From positions 127,707 through 187,068 of the forward strand of contig JADMKK010000008.1 in NCBI GenBank assembly GCA_015478895.1: a stretch of DNA of 59,362 nucleotides, read 5' to 3'. Below are positions 9,028 through 19,802 of the stretch, one piece after another; the stretch's first letter is position 1, and the number at the start of each line of letters is the position of its first letter. The notes under the pieces were generated by a model. That model was not told the origin of the DNA. It did no database searches and worked only from the letters and a program-made list of their open reading frames with translations. The stretch comes from Comamonas sp. Lineage in GTDB: Bacteria; Pseudomonadota; Gammaproteobacteria; Burkholderiales; Burkholderiaceae_C. Both the position numbers and the translations under genes were made by a program.

Positions 9028-10250
9028 CAGACCACCTGTCCCAGCTTGAAAATAGGCAGGTACATGGCCACCACAATGCCCCCGATCAGGCCGCCCAGGA
9101 AAACAATGATGATGGGCTCCATCAGGCTGGATAAGCCCGCCACCATTTCATCGACTTCCTGGTCGTAAAAATCAGCGGCTTTGCTCAACATGTGGTCGAT
9201 GGAGCCAGACTCCTCACCAATTGCGCACATTTGCAGCACCATGGATGGAAATACATGGGCGTTGTCCATCGCCGTAGTCAGGCTCGTGCCGGTGGAGACT
9301 TCATGCTGAATTTTCAGCGTGGCTTCTCGATACAAGCTGTTGCCTGAGGCACCGCCCACGGAGTCCAGCGCTTCAACCAACGGGACGCCCGCTGCAAACA
9401 TGGTGGAGAGTGTGCGAGTCCATCGGGCGACACAAGATTTGTCGATCAGTGTGCCGAACACGGGCAGCTTTAAAAACACACGATCCATGATGCGTTGCAT
9501 CTTGGGGCTGCGTTGCCAAGCTTGCATAAAAAAGTAAACCGCGCCGCCAATCACACCAAAAATAGCCCACCAGTAAGCGACGAAAAATTCGCTGATCGCC
9601 ATGACTAGCAGAGTGGGCGCGGGAAGGTCAGCACCAAATGAACTGAAGACTTCTTTGAAAGCTGGAATCACAAAAATCATGATGACAGTGATCACAATCA
9701 AAGCCACGATCACTACAGCGATGGGATACATCAGGGCCGATTTGATCTTGCCCTTGATCGCCTCTGTTTTCTCCATGTAGGTCGCTAAGCGATCCATGAG
9801 CGTCTCTAAAATCCCTGCAGCTTCACCTGCTTCAATTAAATTGCAATACAGGTTGTCAAAATACCTGGGGTGCTTGCGAAACGCCATGCTCAGTGATGTC
9901 CCAGTTTCGACATCAAGGCGGACATCGTTGAGCAGCTTGGCTACGCTTGGGTTGGAGTTGCCGCGGCCCACAATGTCAAAAGACTGCAGTAACGGAACGC
10001 CTGCTTTCATCATGGTCGCCATTTGACGCGTAAAGAGCGCAATGTCTTTGGGCTTGATGCGCTTGCCCGCGCGCATGGTGCGCTTTTTGAGCTTCGTCAT
10101 GAAGATGCCCTGTCGGCGCAGCGACGCTTGCACTTGCGCTTCGCCCGTGGCGCGCATTTCTCCGCGCACCTCTTTGCCTTGGCGATCTTTTCCTCCCCAT
10201 TCGAAGACAAACTCTTTAGCGTTTGCTTTGCCCGCTGGTGCGTTGGCCAT
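9027..10250 (-). CDS. pilC: type IV pilus inner-membrane platform protein PilC
   Basis: 407 residues, T2SSF architecture: two related cytoplasmic helical domains (about 75-200 and 280-400) with three membrane segments. The KPKDIALFTRQMATMMKAGVP segment and FDNLYCNLIEAGEAAG are typical for PilC. It is the inner-membrane platform on which PilB acts during pilus extension. It starts 65 nt after pilB and overlaps pilD by one base. Confidence 0.98.
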   Translation of the reverse strand: MANAPAGKANAKEFVFEWGGKDRQGKEVRGEMRATGEAQVQASLRRQGIFMTKLKKRTMRAGKRIKPKDIALFTRQMATMMKAGVPLLQSFDIVGRGNSNPSVAKLLNDVRLDVETGTSLSMAFRKHPRYFDNLYCNLIEAGEAAGILETLMDRLATYMEKTEAIKGKIKSALMYPIAVVIVALIVITVIMIFVIPAFKEVFSSFGADLPAPTLLVMAISEFFVAYWWAIFGVIGGAVYFFMQAWQRSPKMQRIMDRVFLKLPVFGTLIDKSCVARWTRTLSTMFAAGVPLVEALDSVGGASGNSLYREATLKIQHEVSTGTSLTTAMDNAHVFPSMVLQMCAIGEESGSIDHMLSKAADFYDQEVDEMVAGLSSLMEPIIIVFLGGLIGGIVVAMYLPIFKLGQVV

Positions 10251-10315
10251 GTCGCGTGCTCCCTCTGCTTATCCTGTTGTTATGCGCAAGGCAGTATTTG
10301 AACTTCTGAGTGCTG

Positions 10316-12058
10316 CTACTGATTGGTTACGGCCAGGACTTCTTCCAAGGAAGTCAAACCATTGCGCACTTTATCTAAACCTGACTCGCGCAAAGACTTC
10401 ACACCTTCACGCTTGGCTTGTGCAGCAATTTCTAAGGAGCTTCCATCGCGCAAAATAATGTGCTGGATCTCTTCTGAAATTGGCATGACCTGATAAATAC
10501 CTACACGTCCTTTGTAGCCGTTATTGCATGCGCTGCAGCCCACAGGTTTGTAGGCCACCCAACTGCCATCCAGCTGCGATTCTTCGTATCCCGCCTCTAA
10601 CAAAGCTTCTTGCGGAATATCGTGCGGCTGTTTGCACTGGGTGCATAAACGGCGTGCAAGGCGCTGCGCGGTAATCAGAATCACGCTAGAAGCAATATTG
10701 AAGGGCGCAATCCCCATGTTGCGCATGCGTGTCAGGGTGCTGGGGCCGTCATTGGTGTGCAGGGTAGAGAGTACCAAGTGACCTGTTTGGGCCGCTTTGA
10801 TGGCAATGTCGGCAGTCTCCAGATCACGAATTTCACCCACCATGATGACGTCGGGATCTTGGCGCAAGAAAGATTTGAGCGCTGCAGCAAAGGTGAGCCC
10901 TGCTTTTTCATTGACGTTCACCTGATTGATACCAGGCATGTTGATTTCGGAAGGGTCTTCCGCTGTCGAAATATTCACGCCAGGCTTGTTCAAAAGATTC
11001 AAGCAGCTGTACAACGACACGGTTTTGCCGGAGCCTGTCGGGCCGGTGACCAAAATCATGCCGTAAGGGCGCTGGATAGCGTCCAAAAGGCGCTTTTTCT
11101 CATCCGCTTCATAGCCCAATGCGTCAATACCCATTTTGGCGCTGTTGGGGTCCAAAATACGAATAACAATTTTTTCGCCAAATAGTGTCGGCAACGTAGA
11201 AACACGAAAGTCAATGACACGATCTGGGCCCACTTTGAGCTTCATGCGCCCGTCTTGTGGAATGCGTTTTTCTGAGATGTCCAAACGTGAAATAACTTTA
11301 ATGCGTGAGGCCAGTTTCTCCTTGATAGCACTCGGAGGGGTCGCTATTTCGCGCAGTTCACCATCAATGCGAAAGCGCACCCGGTAAGTGTGCTCATAGG
11401 GCTCAAAGTGCAAATCTGAAGCGCGCATATTGAATGCATCGATCAGCATCTTGTGCAAAAACTTAACGACCGGTGCGTCTTCTACGTCTGCGGCACCAGA
11501 GTCCTTGCCATCGGCTTCTATGACTTCTTTGACATCGTCAAACTGAAAGTCTTCACCGCCGCCATAGCCCTCGAGCGACTCTGCAACGCTTTTGTTTGTG
11601 GCATCGACCAAGCGCTGGAGCTTGTCGAACTCTGCAATGACCCAGTCAATGCCCATTTGCGAGGCAAATTTTATTTTTTCTGCCACCTCTTTGTCCGAAG
11701 GGTCTGCGGTGGCCACCACCAGCCGATTGCCTCGTTTCAGCAAGGGGAGTACTTTGTACCCGGCGCATAGTTTGCTATCCAGCAGATTTTTGGGAAGCCG
11801 TGTGGGGTCAATCGCGTCCAGATCTACTAACGGTGTCGCAAAAATCGTGGAGACGTGATGCGCCAGCGCAGGCGCTGACATATGCCCAGAGCTGACCAAT
11901 TGGGCAACAAAGCCGTGCTTGTTTGACTGTGCTTTGCGCATAACTTCCTGTGCTGCAGCTTCTGTTAGGCAGCCGGCAGCGACCAAGGCCCGAGCAAGGC
12001 CTGCTAAAGGCGGTACAGAGGAAGAAAGTGTGTTCATTGACGAAGTCTCTGCAGTCAT
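10316..12058 (-). CDS. pilB: type IV pilus assembly ATPase PilB
   Basis: 580 residues. An N-terminal MshEN-like domain (about 20-150) precedes the GspE/PilB ATPase core. Walker A GPTGSGKTVS is near residues 336-345, the Asp box and MVGEIRDLETADIA follow, and a tetracysteine zinc module (CTQC...CSAC) sits near 469-512. PilB powers pilus extension with PilC. Two starts are possible, ATG at 12058 and ATG at 12037; the second has a better GAGA spacing. The retraction ATPases pilT/pilU are not in the window. Confidence 0.98.
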   Translation of the reverse strand: MTAETSSMNTLSSSVPPLAGLARALVAAGCLTEAAAQEVMRKAQSNKHGFVAQLVSSGHMSAPALAHHVSTIFATPLVDLDAIDPTRLPKNLLDSKLCAGYKVLPLLKRGNRLVVATADPSDKEVAEKIKFASQMGIDWVIAEFDKLQRLVDATNKSVAESLEGYGGGEDFQFDDVKEVIEADGKDSGAADVEDAPVVKFLHKMLIDAFNMRASDLHFEPYEHTYRVRFRIDGELREIATPPSAIKEKLASRIKVISRLDISEKRIPQDGRMKLKVGPDRVIDFRVSTLPTLFGEKIVIRILDPNSAKMGIDALGYEADEKKRLLDAIQRPYGMILVTGPTGSGKTVSLYSCLNLLNKPGVNISTAEDPSEINMPGINQVNVNEKAGLTFAAALKSFLRQDPDVIMVGEIRDLETADIAIKAAQTGHLVLSTLHTNDGPSTLTRMRNMGIAPFNIASSVILITAQRLARRLCTQCKQPHDIPQEALLEAGYEESQLDGSWVAYKPVGCSACNNGYKGRVGIYQVMPISEEIQHIILRDGSSLEIAAQAKREGVKSLRESGLDKVRNGLTSLEEVLAVTNQ

Positions 12059-12131
12059 GGGCCGAGATTAACGGACAATTGATTGAAATGGTCAGCAGAT
12101 CATCTCTTATCGGGATTGCGCTGCCTAGACA

Positions 12132-12157
12132 ACAAAGCCTGCTGAAGCAGGCTTTGT
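12132..12157 (-). terminator. 11-bp perfect hairpin between ispB and pilB
   Basis: ACAAAGCCTGC and GCAGGCTTTGT form an 11-bp stem with a 4-nt loop. On the minus strand it is followed by TGTCT rather than a pure T-run, so it may terminate ispB transcription imperfectly, be an RNA stabiliser, or act in the pilB leader. The rest of the 225-bp gap shows nothing I can name. Confidence 0.55.
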
Positions 12158-12283
12158 ACGATGGTATTGATAAGGTCGAGGTGAATGCGCCCCCGCCCCG
12201 CAATCTCGATCTGCCGGACCTGTGCGTTTAAGGTCTTCCGGCTAGCGTTGCTTCAGTGATGCACCAAAGGGTGTTTTCTCAGC

Positions 12284-13264
12284 TTAGGTGCGGCGCAGCA
12301 GTAGCTGCGCCGCCAAATGTTCCATAGCGTCGGTATATGCATTGCGTGGCAGATGACACAGGGCATCAATCGCACGAACAGCCTCATCGTGTGCAACTTG
12401 GCGTGCTGCATTCAAGGCGCCCGTTGTTTTCACAATCGACAAAATAGCGCCCAATTGATCGGCAGAACCTTGTTCGATAGCGTTGCGCACCAGTTGAGCT
12501 TCTTCGGCATTACCGCGCTGCATGGCAATAATCAAAGGCAAAGTGCATTTGCCTTCGCGCAGGTCATCGCCCAAATTTTTACCAAGCTCTGCACTGTCAC
12601 CGTCATAGTCCAAAACATCATCAATGATCTGGAAAGCGGTTCCCAGCGCTTGGCCATAAGTAACGCAAGCAGCTTCTACGTCAGGTGTGGCACCCGCCAA
12701 AATCGCCGCAATTTGTGTGCTGGCTTCAAAAAGCTTGGCAGTCTTCGAGCGAATAACGGTCAGATATCCGGCTTCGTCGAGCGAGGCATCATGGGTATTG
12801 ATGAGTTGCTGGACTTCACCTTCAGCAATGATATTGGTAGCGTCTGACAGTACTTGCAGAATGCGCATATTGCCAACTTCTACCATCATCTGAAAAGAGC
12901 GCGTGTGCAGGAAGTCGCCCACCAGTACGCTGGCGGGGTTGCCGAAAGACTCGTTGGCAGTCGGTCTTCCTCGGCGCAGGGTGGATGCATCCACCACGTC
13001 GTCGTGCAAAAGCGTAGCGGTGTGAATCAATTCCACCACAGAGGCCAGCACATGCCTTTGGGGATTGGTGTCTCCCAAGACGTTGCTGACCATCAGCAAC
13101 AAAGCCGGGCGTAATCGCTTGCCCCCAGCGGCGATGATGTATTGAGAAATCTGGCCGATCAAGGGAACACTGGTCGTCAAGCGTTGAGCGATGACTTGGT
13201 CTACCGCTTGCATGTCAGCGGCAATCAGAGTTAGCGGATGGGGTGTGGGGTTTGCTGTAGTCAA
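12284..13264 (-). CDS. ispB: all-trans polyprenyl (octaprenyl) diphosphate synthase
   Basis: 326 residues. First aspartate-rich motif DDVVD at residues 88-92 and second DDVLDYDGD near 217, with GGKRLRP upstream, define a class I trans-prenyltransferase. It makes the ubiquinone side chain; the product length (C40) is inferred from relatives. The start is TTG at 13264, chosen because the following residues TANPTPHPLTLIAADM fit the family and no upstream ATG exists; an internal ATG at 13213 is possible. It is divergent from rplU-rpmA. Confidence 0.94.
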   Translation of the reverse strand: MTTANPTPHPLTLIAADMQAVDQVIAQRLTTSVPLIGQISQYIIAAGGKRLRPALLLMVSNVLGDTNPQRHVLASVVELIHTATLLHDDVVDASTLRRGRPTANESFGNPASVLVGDFLHTRSFQMMVEVGNMRILQVLSDATNIIAEGEVQQLINTHDASLDEAGYLTVIRSKTAKLFEASTQIAAILAGATPDVEAACVTYGQALGTAFQIIDDVLDYDGDSAELGKNLGDDLREGKCTLPLIIAMQRGNAEEAQLVRNAIEQGSADQLGAILSIVKTTGALNAARQVAHDEAVRAIDALCHLPRNAYTDAMEHLAAQLLLRRT

Positions 13265-13337
13265 AGTAGTGCCACCAGAAGAGGCGCTGATTATAGGTAT
13301 TGCGAAGGCCTGATGAATTAGGGGCTATGAAGGCACA

Positions 13338-13398
13338 TAGACGTGTTATGGGGTTTGTGCGTACAATAGCCGGCTTCCGTAGAAATTCGTCTGCGGAA
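13338..13398 (+). promoter_or_regulatory. candidate rplU promoter and leader hairpin
   Basis: TAGACG (13338-13343) and TACAAT (13362-13367) are 18 bp apart and resemble sigma-70 -35 and -10 elements. Just downstream, TTCCG (13375-13379) pairs with CGGAA (13394-13398) in the presumed leader. No known ribosomal-protein leader family is recognised. Confidence 0.45.
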
Positions 13399-13422
13399 CT
13401 CTCAGATTCGAAAGAGGTTTAC

Positions 13423-13734
13423 ATGTACGCGGTCATAAAAACCGGCGGCAAACAGTATCGTGTTGCTGCTGGCGAAAAAATCAAGGTAGAACAGATTGCT
13501 GCGGACGTAGGCCAGGAAATCGTGATCGACCAAGTGTTGGCAGTCGGCAACGGCGCTGAACTCAAGGTTGGCACACCCCTGGTGTCCGGCGCAACTGTGA
13601 AGGTAACTGTTGTTGCCCACGGTAAGCACGACAAAGTGCGCATCTTCAAGCTGCGCCGTCGCAAGCACTACGCTAAATCCCAAGGCCATCGCCAGCAGTT
13701 CACAGAACTGCAAATCGTGGCGATTGCTGCTTAA
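13423..13734 (+). CDS. rplU: 50S ribosomal protein L21
   Basis: 103 residues from the ATG at 13423 ([20 protein letters not shown]), preceded by AAGAGG. The open frame continues 5' but this start is universal for L21. L21 binds 23S rRNA in the large subunit. The C-terminal [21 protein letters not shown] is typical. It heads rplU-rpmA with 18 nt between the genes. Confidence 0.99.
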   Translation: MYAVIKTGGKQYRVAAGEKIKVEQIAADVGQEIVIDQVLAVGNGAELKVGTPLVSGATVKVTVVAHGKHDKVRIFKLRRRKHYAKSQGHRQQFTELQIVAIAA

Positions 13735-13752
13735 TTCCGAAGGAGCTAAGTC

Positions 13753-14013
13753 ATGGCACAGAAAAAAGGCGGCGGCTCTACGCGCAACGGACGTGATTCC
13801 AAGCCAAAAATGCTGGGTGTGAAGGCTTTCGGTGGTGAATTGATCAGCGCAGGCTCGATCATTGTTCGCCAGCGTGGCACTAAGTTCCACCCCGGTACCA
13901 ACGTTGGTATTGGCAAGGATCACACTTTGTTTGCTTTGGTTGAAGGCCACGTGTCGTTTGACACGAAGGGCGCTTTGTCCAAGCACACCGTCAGCATCAC
14001 GCCTGCTGCTTAA
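13753..14013 (+). CDS. rpmA: 50S ribosomal protein L27
   Basis: 86 residues beginning [16 protein letters not shown]; the flexible N-terminal tail reaches the peptidyl-transferase centre. There is no Firmicute-type cleavable N-terminal extension. An AAGGAGC sequence precedes the ATG. Co-transcribed with rplU and followed by a strong terminator. Confidence 0.99.
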   Translation: MAQKKGGGSTRNGRDSKPKMLGVKAFGGELISAGSIIVRQRGTKFHPGTNVGIGKDHTLFALVEGHVSFDTKGALSKHTVSITPAA

Positions 14014-14038
14014 AGCACCACGCGTTATCTGACACCAG

Positions 14039-14072
14039 CAAAGCCCCGATGCGTCGGGGCTTTGCTGTTTTT
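14039..14072 (+). terminator. intrinsic terminator after rpmA
   Basis: Perfect 11-bp stem CAAAGCCCCGA/TCGGGGCTTTG with a TGCG loop, followed by CTGTTTTT. It separates rplU-rpmA from obgE. Confidence 0.92.
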
Positions 14073-14143
14073 GCGGGGGCAAAAATGCCCTTGTGCAGCA
14101 GGCCAAGGATGTCCTTGGCTTATGCTTTTAGATCGGCATATAG

Positions 14144-15253
<1,110 letters not shown>

Positions 15254-15280
15254 AACGCAGCTTGTTCTGCTTCTTGATTA

Positions 15281-15319
15281 ATAGCTGCTAGCCTTTGTGT
15301 ACCAAGGGCTGGAGGCCTA
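15281..15319. repeat. short-class dispersed palindrome, copy 1
   Basis: TAGCTGCTAGCCTTT, a short loop, then AAGGGCTGGAGGCCTA. Reverse-complement orientation of the copies at 22930, 47168 and 56755. It ends 14 nt before the proB start codon, and the only GGAGG near that start lies inside the repeat, 18 nt from the ATG. Confidence 0.8.
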
Positions 15320-15333
15320 AAAAGCTCTCAATC

Positions 15334-16470
15334 ATGTCTTCCCGTATTTTGCAAGATGCGCGCCGCATTGTGGTTAAGGTCGGCTCCAGTTTGGTAACCA
15401 ATGAGGGGCGTGGCCTCGATGAAGGGGCCATCGAAGAGTGGTCACGCCAATTGGCGGCCCTCGTGCATGGTGAGGACGGTGTTCGTCGCGAGGTGATCAT
15501 GGTCTCCAGCGGCGCCATCGCGGAAGGTATGAAGCGTTTGGGCTGGACGACCCGCCCCAAAGAAATCCACGAATTGCAGGCTGCCGCCGCCGTCGGGCAA
15601 ATGGGGCTGGTACAGATGTACGAGACCAAACTGCGTGCCTACAGCGTCGGCAGTGCGCAGGTGCTGCTCACGCACGCTGATCTGGCCGACCGCGAGCGAT
15701 ATCTGAATGCGCGCTCCACGCTGTTGACTTTGTTGCGATTGGGCGTGGTGCCGGTGATCAATGAAAACGACACCGTGGTCAACGATGAAATCAAGTTTGG
15801 CGACAACGACACTTTGGGGGCTCTGGTGGCCAATTTGGTGGATGCCGATGCCTTGGTCATCTTGACCGATCAAAAAGGCTTGTATACGGCCGATCCCCGC
15901 AGCAATCCCGACGCCCAGTTTGTGCACGAAGCGCAGGCGGGTGATCTGGCGCTGGAAGCGATGGCCGGCGGCGCAGGTTCGAGCATTGGCAAGGGCGGCA
16001 TGCTGACCAAAATCTTGGCGGCCAAGCGCGCTGCAGGGTCGGGCACTTCCACCGTAATTGCTTGGGGGCGTGAGCACAATGCCTTGTTGCGTTTGACGCA
16101 AGGCGAAGCCATTGGGACGTTGCTGATCGCGCCTACGCACAAAAACCAAGCGCGCAAGCAGTGGATGATGGACCACCTGCAATTGCACGGCTCCGTCTCC
16201 ATCGATGCTGGCGCTGTGCGCAAACTGCAGGGAGAAGGAAAAAGCCTGCTTCCTGTGGGCATGGTCGCGGTGGAGGGTGACTTCTCGCGCGGTGATGTGA
16301 TTGCGGTGCGCGATATGCAAGGCCAAGAAATTGCCCGGGGTTTGGCCAATTACGCCAGTTCCGAAGCGCGCTTGCTGTGCAAGCATGCCTCCAGTGAAGT
16401 TGAACAATTACTGGGCTACCGCGGAGAGCCTGAGATGGTACACCGCGACAATATGGTGGTGCATCACTAG
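15334..16470 (+). CDS. proB: glutamate 5-kinase ProB
   Basis: 378 residues from the ATG at 15334; the frame is open to 15295 but that part lies in an intergenic repeat. The amino-acid-kinase domain (about 1-260; [42 protein letters not shown]) is followed by a C-terminal PUA domain (about 280-370). ProB phosphorylates glutamate at the gamma-carboxyl, the first proline-biosynthesis step. Its partner proA is not in the window. Transcription ends at a strong palindromic terminator shared with convergent rppH. Confidence 0.98.
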   Translation: MSSRILQDARRIVVKVGSSLVTNEGRGLDEGAIEEWSRQLAALVHGEDGVRREVIMVSSGAIAEGMKRLGWTTRPKEIHELQAAAAVGQMGLVQMYETKLRAYSVGSAQVLLTHADLADRERYLNARSTLLTLLRLGVVPVINENDTVVNDEIKFGDNDTLGALVANLVDADALVILTDQKGLYTADPRSNPDAQFVHEAQAGDLALEAMAGGAGSSIGKGGMLTKILAAKRAAGSGTSTVIAWGREHNALLRLTQGEAIGTLLIAPTHKNQARKQWMMDHLQLHGSVSIDAGAVRKLQGEGKSLLPVGMVAVEGDFSRGDVIAVRDMQGQEIARGLANYASSEARLLCKHASSEVEQLLGYRGEPEMVHRDNMVVHH

Positions 16471-16487
16471 ATGAGCTTCATCATCAG

Positions 16488-16539
16488 CTCATAAAAAAAT
16501 CCCGCTGCGTTGTGAATGCAGGCGGGATTTTTTTATGAG
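16488..16539. terminator. bidirectional terminator between proB and rppH
   Basis: Two perfectly complementary 18-nt arms (CTCATAAAAAAATCCCGC and GCGGGATTTTTTTATGAG) flank a 16-nt loop. The A- and T-tracts allow termination on both strands. The right arm contains the rppH stop codon (TAA at 16535-16533) and its last sense codon, so the terminator overlaps coding sequence. Confidence 0.95.
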
Positions 16540-17195
16540 CGCGTGTTGATTTCGCTTTGAGGGTCTGGATCAAAACTGGCACCGGGTGGAAGTTCCATGC
16601 CGGGGTTTTGCATCAAACCATGGTGGCGCAGCATGGTGCTGGGCCGTGGTGCTGCAAGAGGTTCAACCAGTCCTTCGCGAGGGCGCATGCCACTGCGTAG
16701 ATAACGATTGCGTTGTAGCTCGCTGCGCGGAATGTAGCGAGACAGCTCAGTCAGTGCGGTTTCATACACGCCGCGCTTGAACTCCACCACCACATCTAAA
16801 GGCACCCAGTAGTCATTCCAGCGCCAGGCATCGAACTCAGGATGATCGGTAGCCCGCAGGTTCAAGTCCCAGTCCTGGCCCAGTAGCTGCAGCAAAAACC
16901 AGATTTGCTTTTGCCCTTTGTAATGGCCCCGCGCATCGCGACGTATGTAACGATCTGGCACCTCGTAGCGCAACCAGTCCCTTGTTCTTGCAACCACGCG
17001 TACGTGGTCGGGCATGAGACCCACTTCCTCATGCAATTCCCGGAACATGGCTTGTTCAGGGGTTTCGCCCCGATCAATGCCGCCTTGCGGAAATTGCCAG
17101 CTGTGGGTACGTATCCGTTTGCCCCAGAACACCTGGTTCTTCTGGTTGAGCAGGATGATGCCGACGTTCGGGCGAAATCCGTCCCGGTCAAGCAT
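16533..17195 (-). CDS. rppH: RNA pyrophosphohydrolase RppH
   Basis: 220 residues from the ATG at 17195 ([17 protein letters not shown]), the canonical RppH N-terminus. Nudix box [17 protein letters not shown] then HEEVGL. RppH removes pyrophosphate from mRNA 5' ends and starts 5'-end-dependent decay. The tail after about residue 165 is proline-rich and longer than in E. coli RppH, as is common in betaproteobacteria. Divergent from proS with a 92-bp gap. Confidence 0.96.
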   Translation of the reverse strand: MLDRDGFRPNVGIILLNQKNQVFWGKRIRTHSWQFPQGGIDRGETPEQAMFRELHEEVGLMPDHVRVVARTRDWLRYEVPDRYIRRDARGHYKGQKQIWFLLQLLGQDWDLNLRATDHPEFDAWRWNDYWVPLDVVVEFKRGVYETALTELSRYIPRSELQRNRYLRSGMRPREGLVEPLAAPRPSTMLRHHGLMQNPGMELPPGASFDPDPQSEINTRS

Positions 17196-17287
17196 AATCG
17201 AACCCCAATTTTCTATATTGCGTTCATTATGCACGGCAGTCTGAGCCCAACCAAACTGCCGTCGTTTTATCCCGCTCTGTCTCGCCC

Positions 17288-19030
17288 ATGAAAGCTTCCC
17301 AATTTCTCATCTCCACCCTCAAAGAAGCTCCGGCGGATGCCGAAGTGGTCAGCCACAAGCTCATGATGCGGGCTGGCATGATCAAAAAACTGGGTGCTGG
17401 TATCTACAACTACATGCCCATGGGCTTGCGCGTGATCCGTAAGGTCGAGGCCATCGTGCGCGAAGAAATGAACCGCGCGGGCGGCATTGAAGTGACCATG
17501 CCTGTGGTGCAACCTGCTGAACTGTGGGAAGAAACAGGCCGCTTTGAAAAAATGGGCCCTGAGTTGCTGCGCATCAAAGACCGCCATGGCCGTGACTTCA
17601 TCGTGCAACCGACTTCCGAAGAAGTGGTGACCGACATTGCACGCCAGGAGTTCAAGAGCTACAAGCAGCTGCCCAAGAACCTGTACCAAATCCAGACCAA
17701 GTTCCGCGACGAGCGCCGCCCCCGCTTTGGCCTGATGCGTGGCCGCGAGTTCATCATGAAGGACGCTTACTCCTTCGACAAAGACCGCGACTGCGCCCAG
17801 ATCAGCTACCAGACCATGCGCGAAGCCTACAAGCGCATCTTTGATCGCTTTGGTCTGCAATATCGCGCGGTGCGTGCGGATTCTGGCGCCATCGGTGGTG
17901 ACCTGAGCGAAGAGTTCCAGGTAATTGCTTCGACCGGCGAAGACGCCATCGTCTACTGCCCGCAAAGCGACTACGCGGCCAACATCGAAAAAGCCGAATC
18001 GCTGGCACCCACGCAGGTGCGTCCTGCGGCGGCCCAAGCCATGAACAAGGTGGCGACACCCGGCAACAGCACCTGCGAAGCCGTGGCTTTGCAGCTGGGT
18101 CTGCCTTTGAGTCAAACCGTGAAGTCTTTGGTGCTGGCGACTGACGAACTGAACGAACACGGCGAGATCATCAAGACCCAAGTGTGGTTGCTGCTGCTGC
18201 GTGGCGACCATGAAATGAACGAGATCAAGGTCGGTAAGATCGATGGCTTGGCCAACTTCCGTTTTGCCACGGTCGGTGAAATTGAAGAGCATTTCGGTTG
18301 CCAGCCTGGCTACCTGGGCCCCATCGGTTTGAAAAAGCCTGTGAAGCTGGTGGTGGACCGCGATGTGGCTGTGATGGCCGACTGGGTGTGCGGTGCCAAT
18401 GAAGTGGACTTCCACATTACTGGCGTGAACTTTGGCCGCGACCTGCCAGAGCCTGAAGTCATTGCCGATCTGCGCAATGTGGTCGCCGGTGACAAGTCGC
18501 CTGATGGCGCTGGTGACTTGGCCATTGAGCGCGGCATTGAAATTGGCCACGTGTTCTATCTGGGCACCAAGTATTCGGAGGCCATGAAGGCCACCTTCCT
18601 GGGTGACAACGGCAAGCCCCAGCACTTTGAAATGGGTTGCTATGGCATTGGCGTGACGCGACTGCCTGCCGCCGCCGTGGAGCAAAGCCATGACGAGCGC
18701 GGCATGATCTGGCCCGATGCGATTGCGCCGTTCACCGTGGTGATCTGCCCCATTGGCATGGGCCGCAGCGAAGCGGTCAAGGAAGAGGCCTTCAAGCTGT
18801 ACAACGCGTTGCTGGCTTTGGGCGTGGATGTGATTTTGGACGACCGCGACGAGCGCCCGGGCGCCATGCTGGCTGACTGGGAGCTGATCGGTGTGCCGCA
18901 CCGCGTGGTGCTGGGCGACCGTGGCCTGAAGGAAGGCGTGGTGGAGTACCAAGGCCGCCGTGATGCCGAAGCCACCAAGATTGCACCGGCTGATGTGCTG
19001 GCGCATTTGAAGGGCAAGCTGGGTTTGTAA
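17288..19030 (+). CDS. proS: prolyl-tRNA synthetase
   Basis: 580 residues, the long bacterial type with an editing insertion between class II motifs 2 and 3. Motif 1 region [15 protein letters not shown], motif 2 [17 protein letters not shown] and motif 3 GCYGIGVTR are visible; the editing (YbaK-like) insertion spans roughly residues 230-390. It charges tRNA-Pro and hydrolyses Ala-tRNA-Pro. No frameshift seen. A hairpin terminator follows. Confidence 0.99.
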   Translation: MKASQFLISTLKEAPADAEVVSHKLMMRAGMIKKLGAGIYNYMPMGLRVIRKVEAIVREEMNRAGGIEVTMPVVQPAELWEETGRFEKMGPELLRIKDRHGRDFIVQPTSEEVVTDIARQEFKSYKQLPKNLYQIQTKFRDERRPRFGLMRGREFIMKDAYSFDKDRDCAQISYQTMREAYKRIFDRFGLQYRAVRADSGAIGGDLSEEFQVIASTGEDAIVYCPQSDYAANIEKAESLAPTQVRPAAAQAMNKVATPGNSTCEAVALQLGLPLSQTVKSLVLATDELNEHGEIIKTQVWLLLLRGDHEMNEIKVGKIDGLANFRFATVGEIEEHFGCQPGYLGPIGLKKPVKLVVDRDVAVMADWVCGANEVDFHITGVNFGRDLPEPEVIADLRNVVAGDKSPDGAGDLAIERGIEIGHVFYLGTKYSEAMKATFLGDNGKPQHFEMGCYGIGVTRLPAAAVEQSHDERGMIWPDAIAPFTVVICPIGMGRSEAVKEEAFKLYNALLALGVDVILDDRDERPGAMLADWELIGVPHRVVLGDRGLKEGVVEYQGRRDAEATKIAPADVLAHLKGKLGL

Positions 19031-19047
19031 TTCACTGCAGCCTCTAT

Positions 19048-19071
19048 AAAAAGCAGCTTTGGCTGCTTTTT
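19048..19071 (+). terminator. intrinsic terminator after proS
   Basis: AAAAAGCAGC, loop TTTG, GCTGCTTTTT followed by CTGCG. A short GC stem with A/T flanks, suited to bidirectional termination. Confidence 0.82.
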
Positions 19072-19138
19072 CTGCGTTGATGAGGTCGTACATCTCTTTC
19101 ACACTGGCAAATTGGCACCTGCACTTTAAAAAGAATCT

Positions 19139-19789
19139 ATGAGGGACTTTGCCGCCATCTACAACACACGCCGCCAATGGCTGGGGCTGGCCGCTGCATG
19201 CGTGGGGGCGGGCGCATTGCCGGTACAGGCGGGTGCGCAGTTGGAGGAGCCGCTGGCCGATTCCGTGCGCAGCGCCTTGAGTGCGGCTGTGACTGATCTG
19301 GCACCGCCAGAGCCTGTTTTTGCCTCAACCGATGCGCGCATTGAATATTTGCGCTGGCTGACCGCCATGAGTGACCGTCTGCAGCGCCGCATGTCCGATT
19401 GGGAGGCACGCCGCGATTTTTTGCAAACGGTGTGGTACGAGGCCAAGCGCGCAGGCTTGGAAGTCTCGCTGGTCATGGGCTTGATTCAAGTGGAAAGCGG
19501 GTTTCGCAAGTTCGCCGTGTCCGTTGCTGGGGCGCGCGGCTTTATGCAGATCATGCCGTTCTGGATGCGGGTGATTGGCGATGGCGATGCGGGCAAGCTG
19601 TTTCACCTGCAGACCAATGTGCGCTTTGGCTGCGTGATCCTGCGCCATTACCTGGAGCGCGAAAAGGGCGATTTGTTCATGGCGCTGGGCCGCTACAACG
19701 GCAGCCGCGGCAAAGATAAATACCCCAATTTGGTGCTGGGTGCGCAAAAGCACTGGCATTTCGATGCGAACGCGCCCCAGAAGGCATAA
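19139..19789 (+). CDS. lytic transglycosylase (SLT domain) with twin-arginine signal
   Basis: 216 residues. The N-terminus carries a twin-arginine-like signal, TRRQWLGLAAACVGAGALP, ending near VQAGAQ at about residue 34. The SLT catalytic region (residues ~110-205) shows MGLIQVESGFRKFAVS with the catalytic Glu, GARGFMQIMPFW and ALGRYNGSRG. It is predicted to cleave peptidoglycan in the periplasm with 1,6-anhydro product formation. Start is the ATG at 19139. It is transcribed alone after proS and ends at a 25-bp inverted repeat. Confidence 0.9.
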   Translation: MRDFAAIYNTRRQWLGLAAACVGAGALPVQAGAQLEEPLADSVRSALSAAVTDLAPPEPVFASTDARIEYLRWLTAMSDRLQRRMSDWEARRDFLQTVWYEAKRAGLEVSLVMGLIQVESGFRKFAVSVAGARGFMQIMPFWMRVIGDGDAGKLFHLQTNVRFGCVILRHYLEREKGDLFMALGRYNGSRGKDKYPNLVLGAQKHWHFDANAPQKA

Positions 19790-19802
19790 AAAACAAGAGA
19801 AT

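Noticed and set aside
13368-13422. Ribosomal-protein leader riboregulator before rplU
   Set aside because: Only a 5-bp hairpin is visible and it fits no leader family I know; kept only as part of a weak promoter entry.
17267-19177. 636-codon open frame on the minus strand opposite proS
   Set aside because: It mirrors a highly conserved synthetase, is His/Ala/Gln-rich without any family pattern, and arises from the GC-rich codon use of the sense strand.
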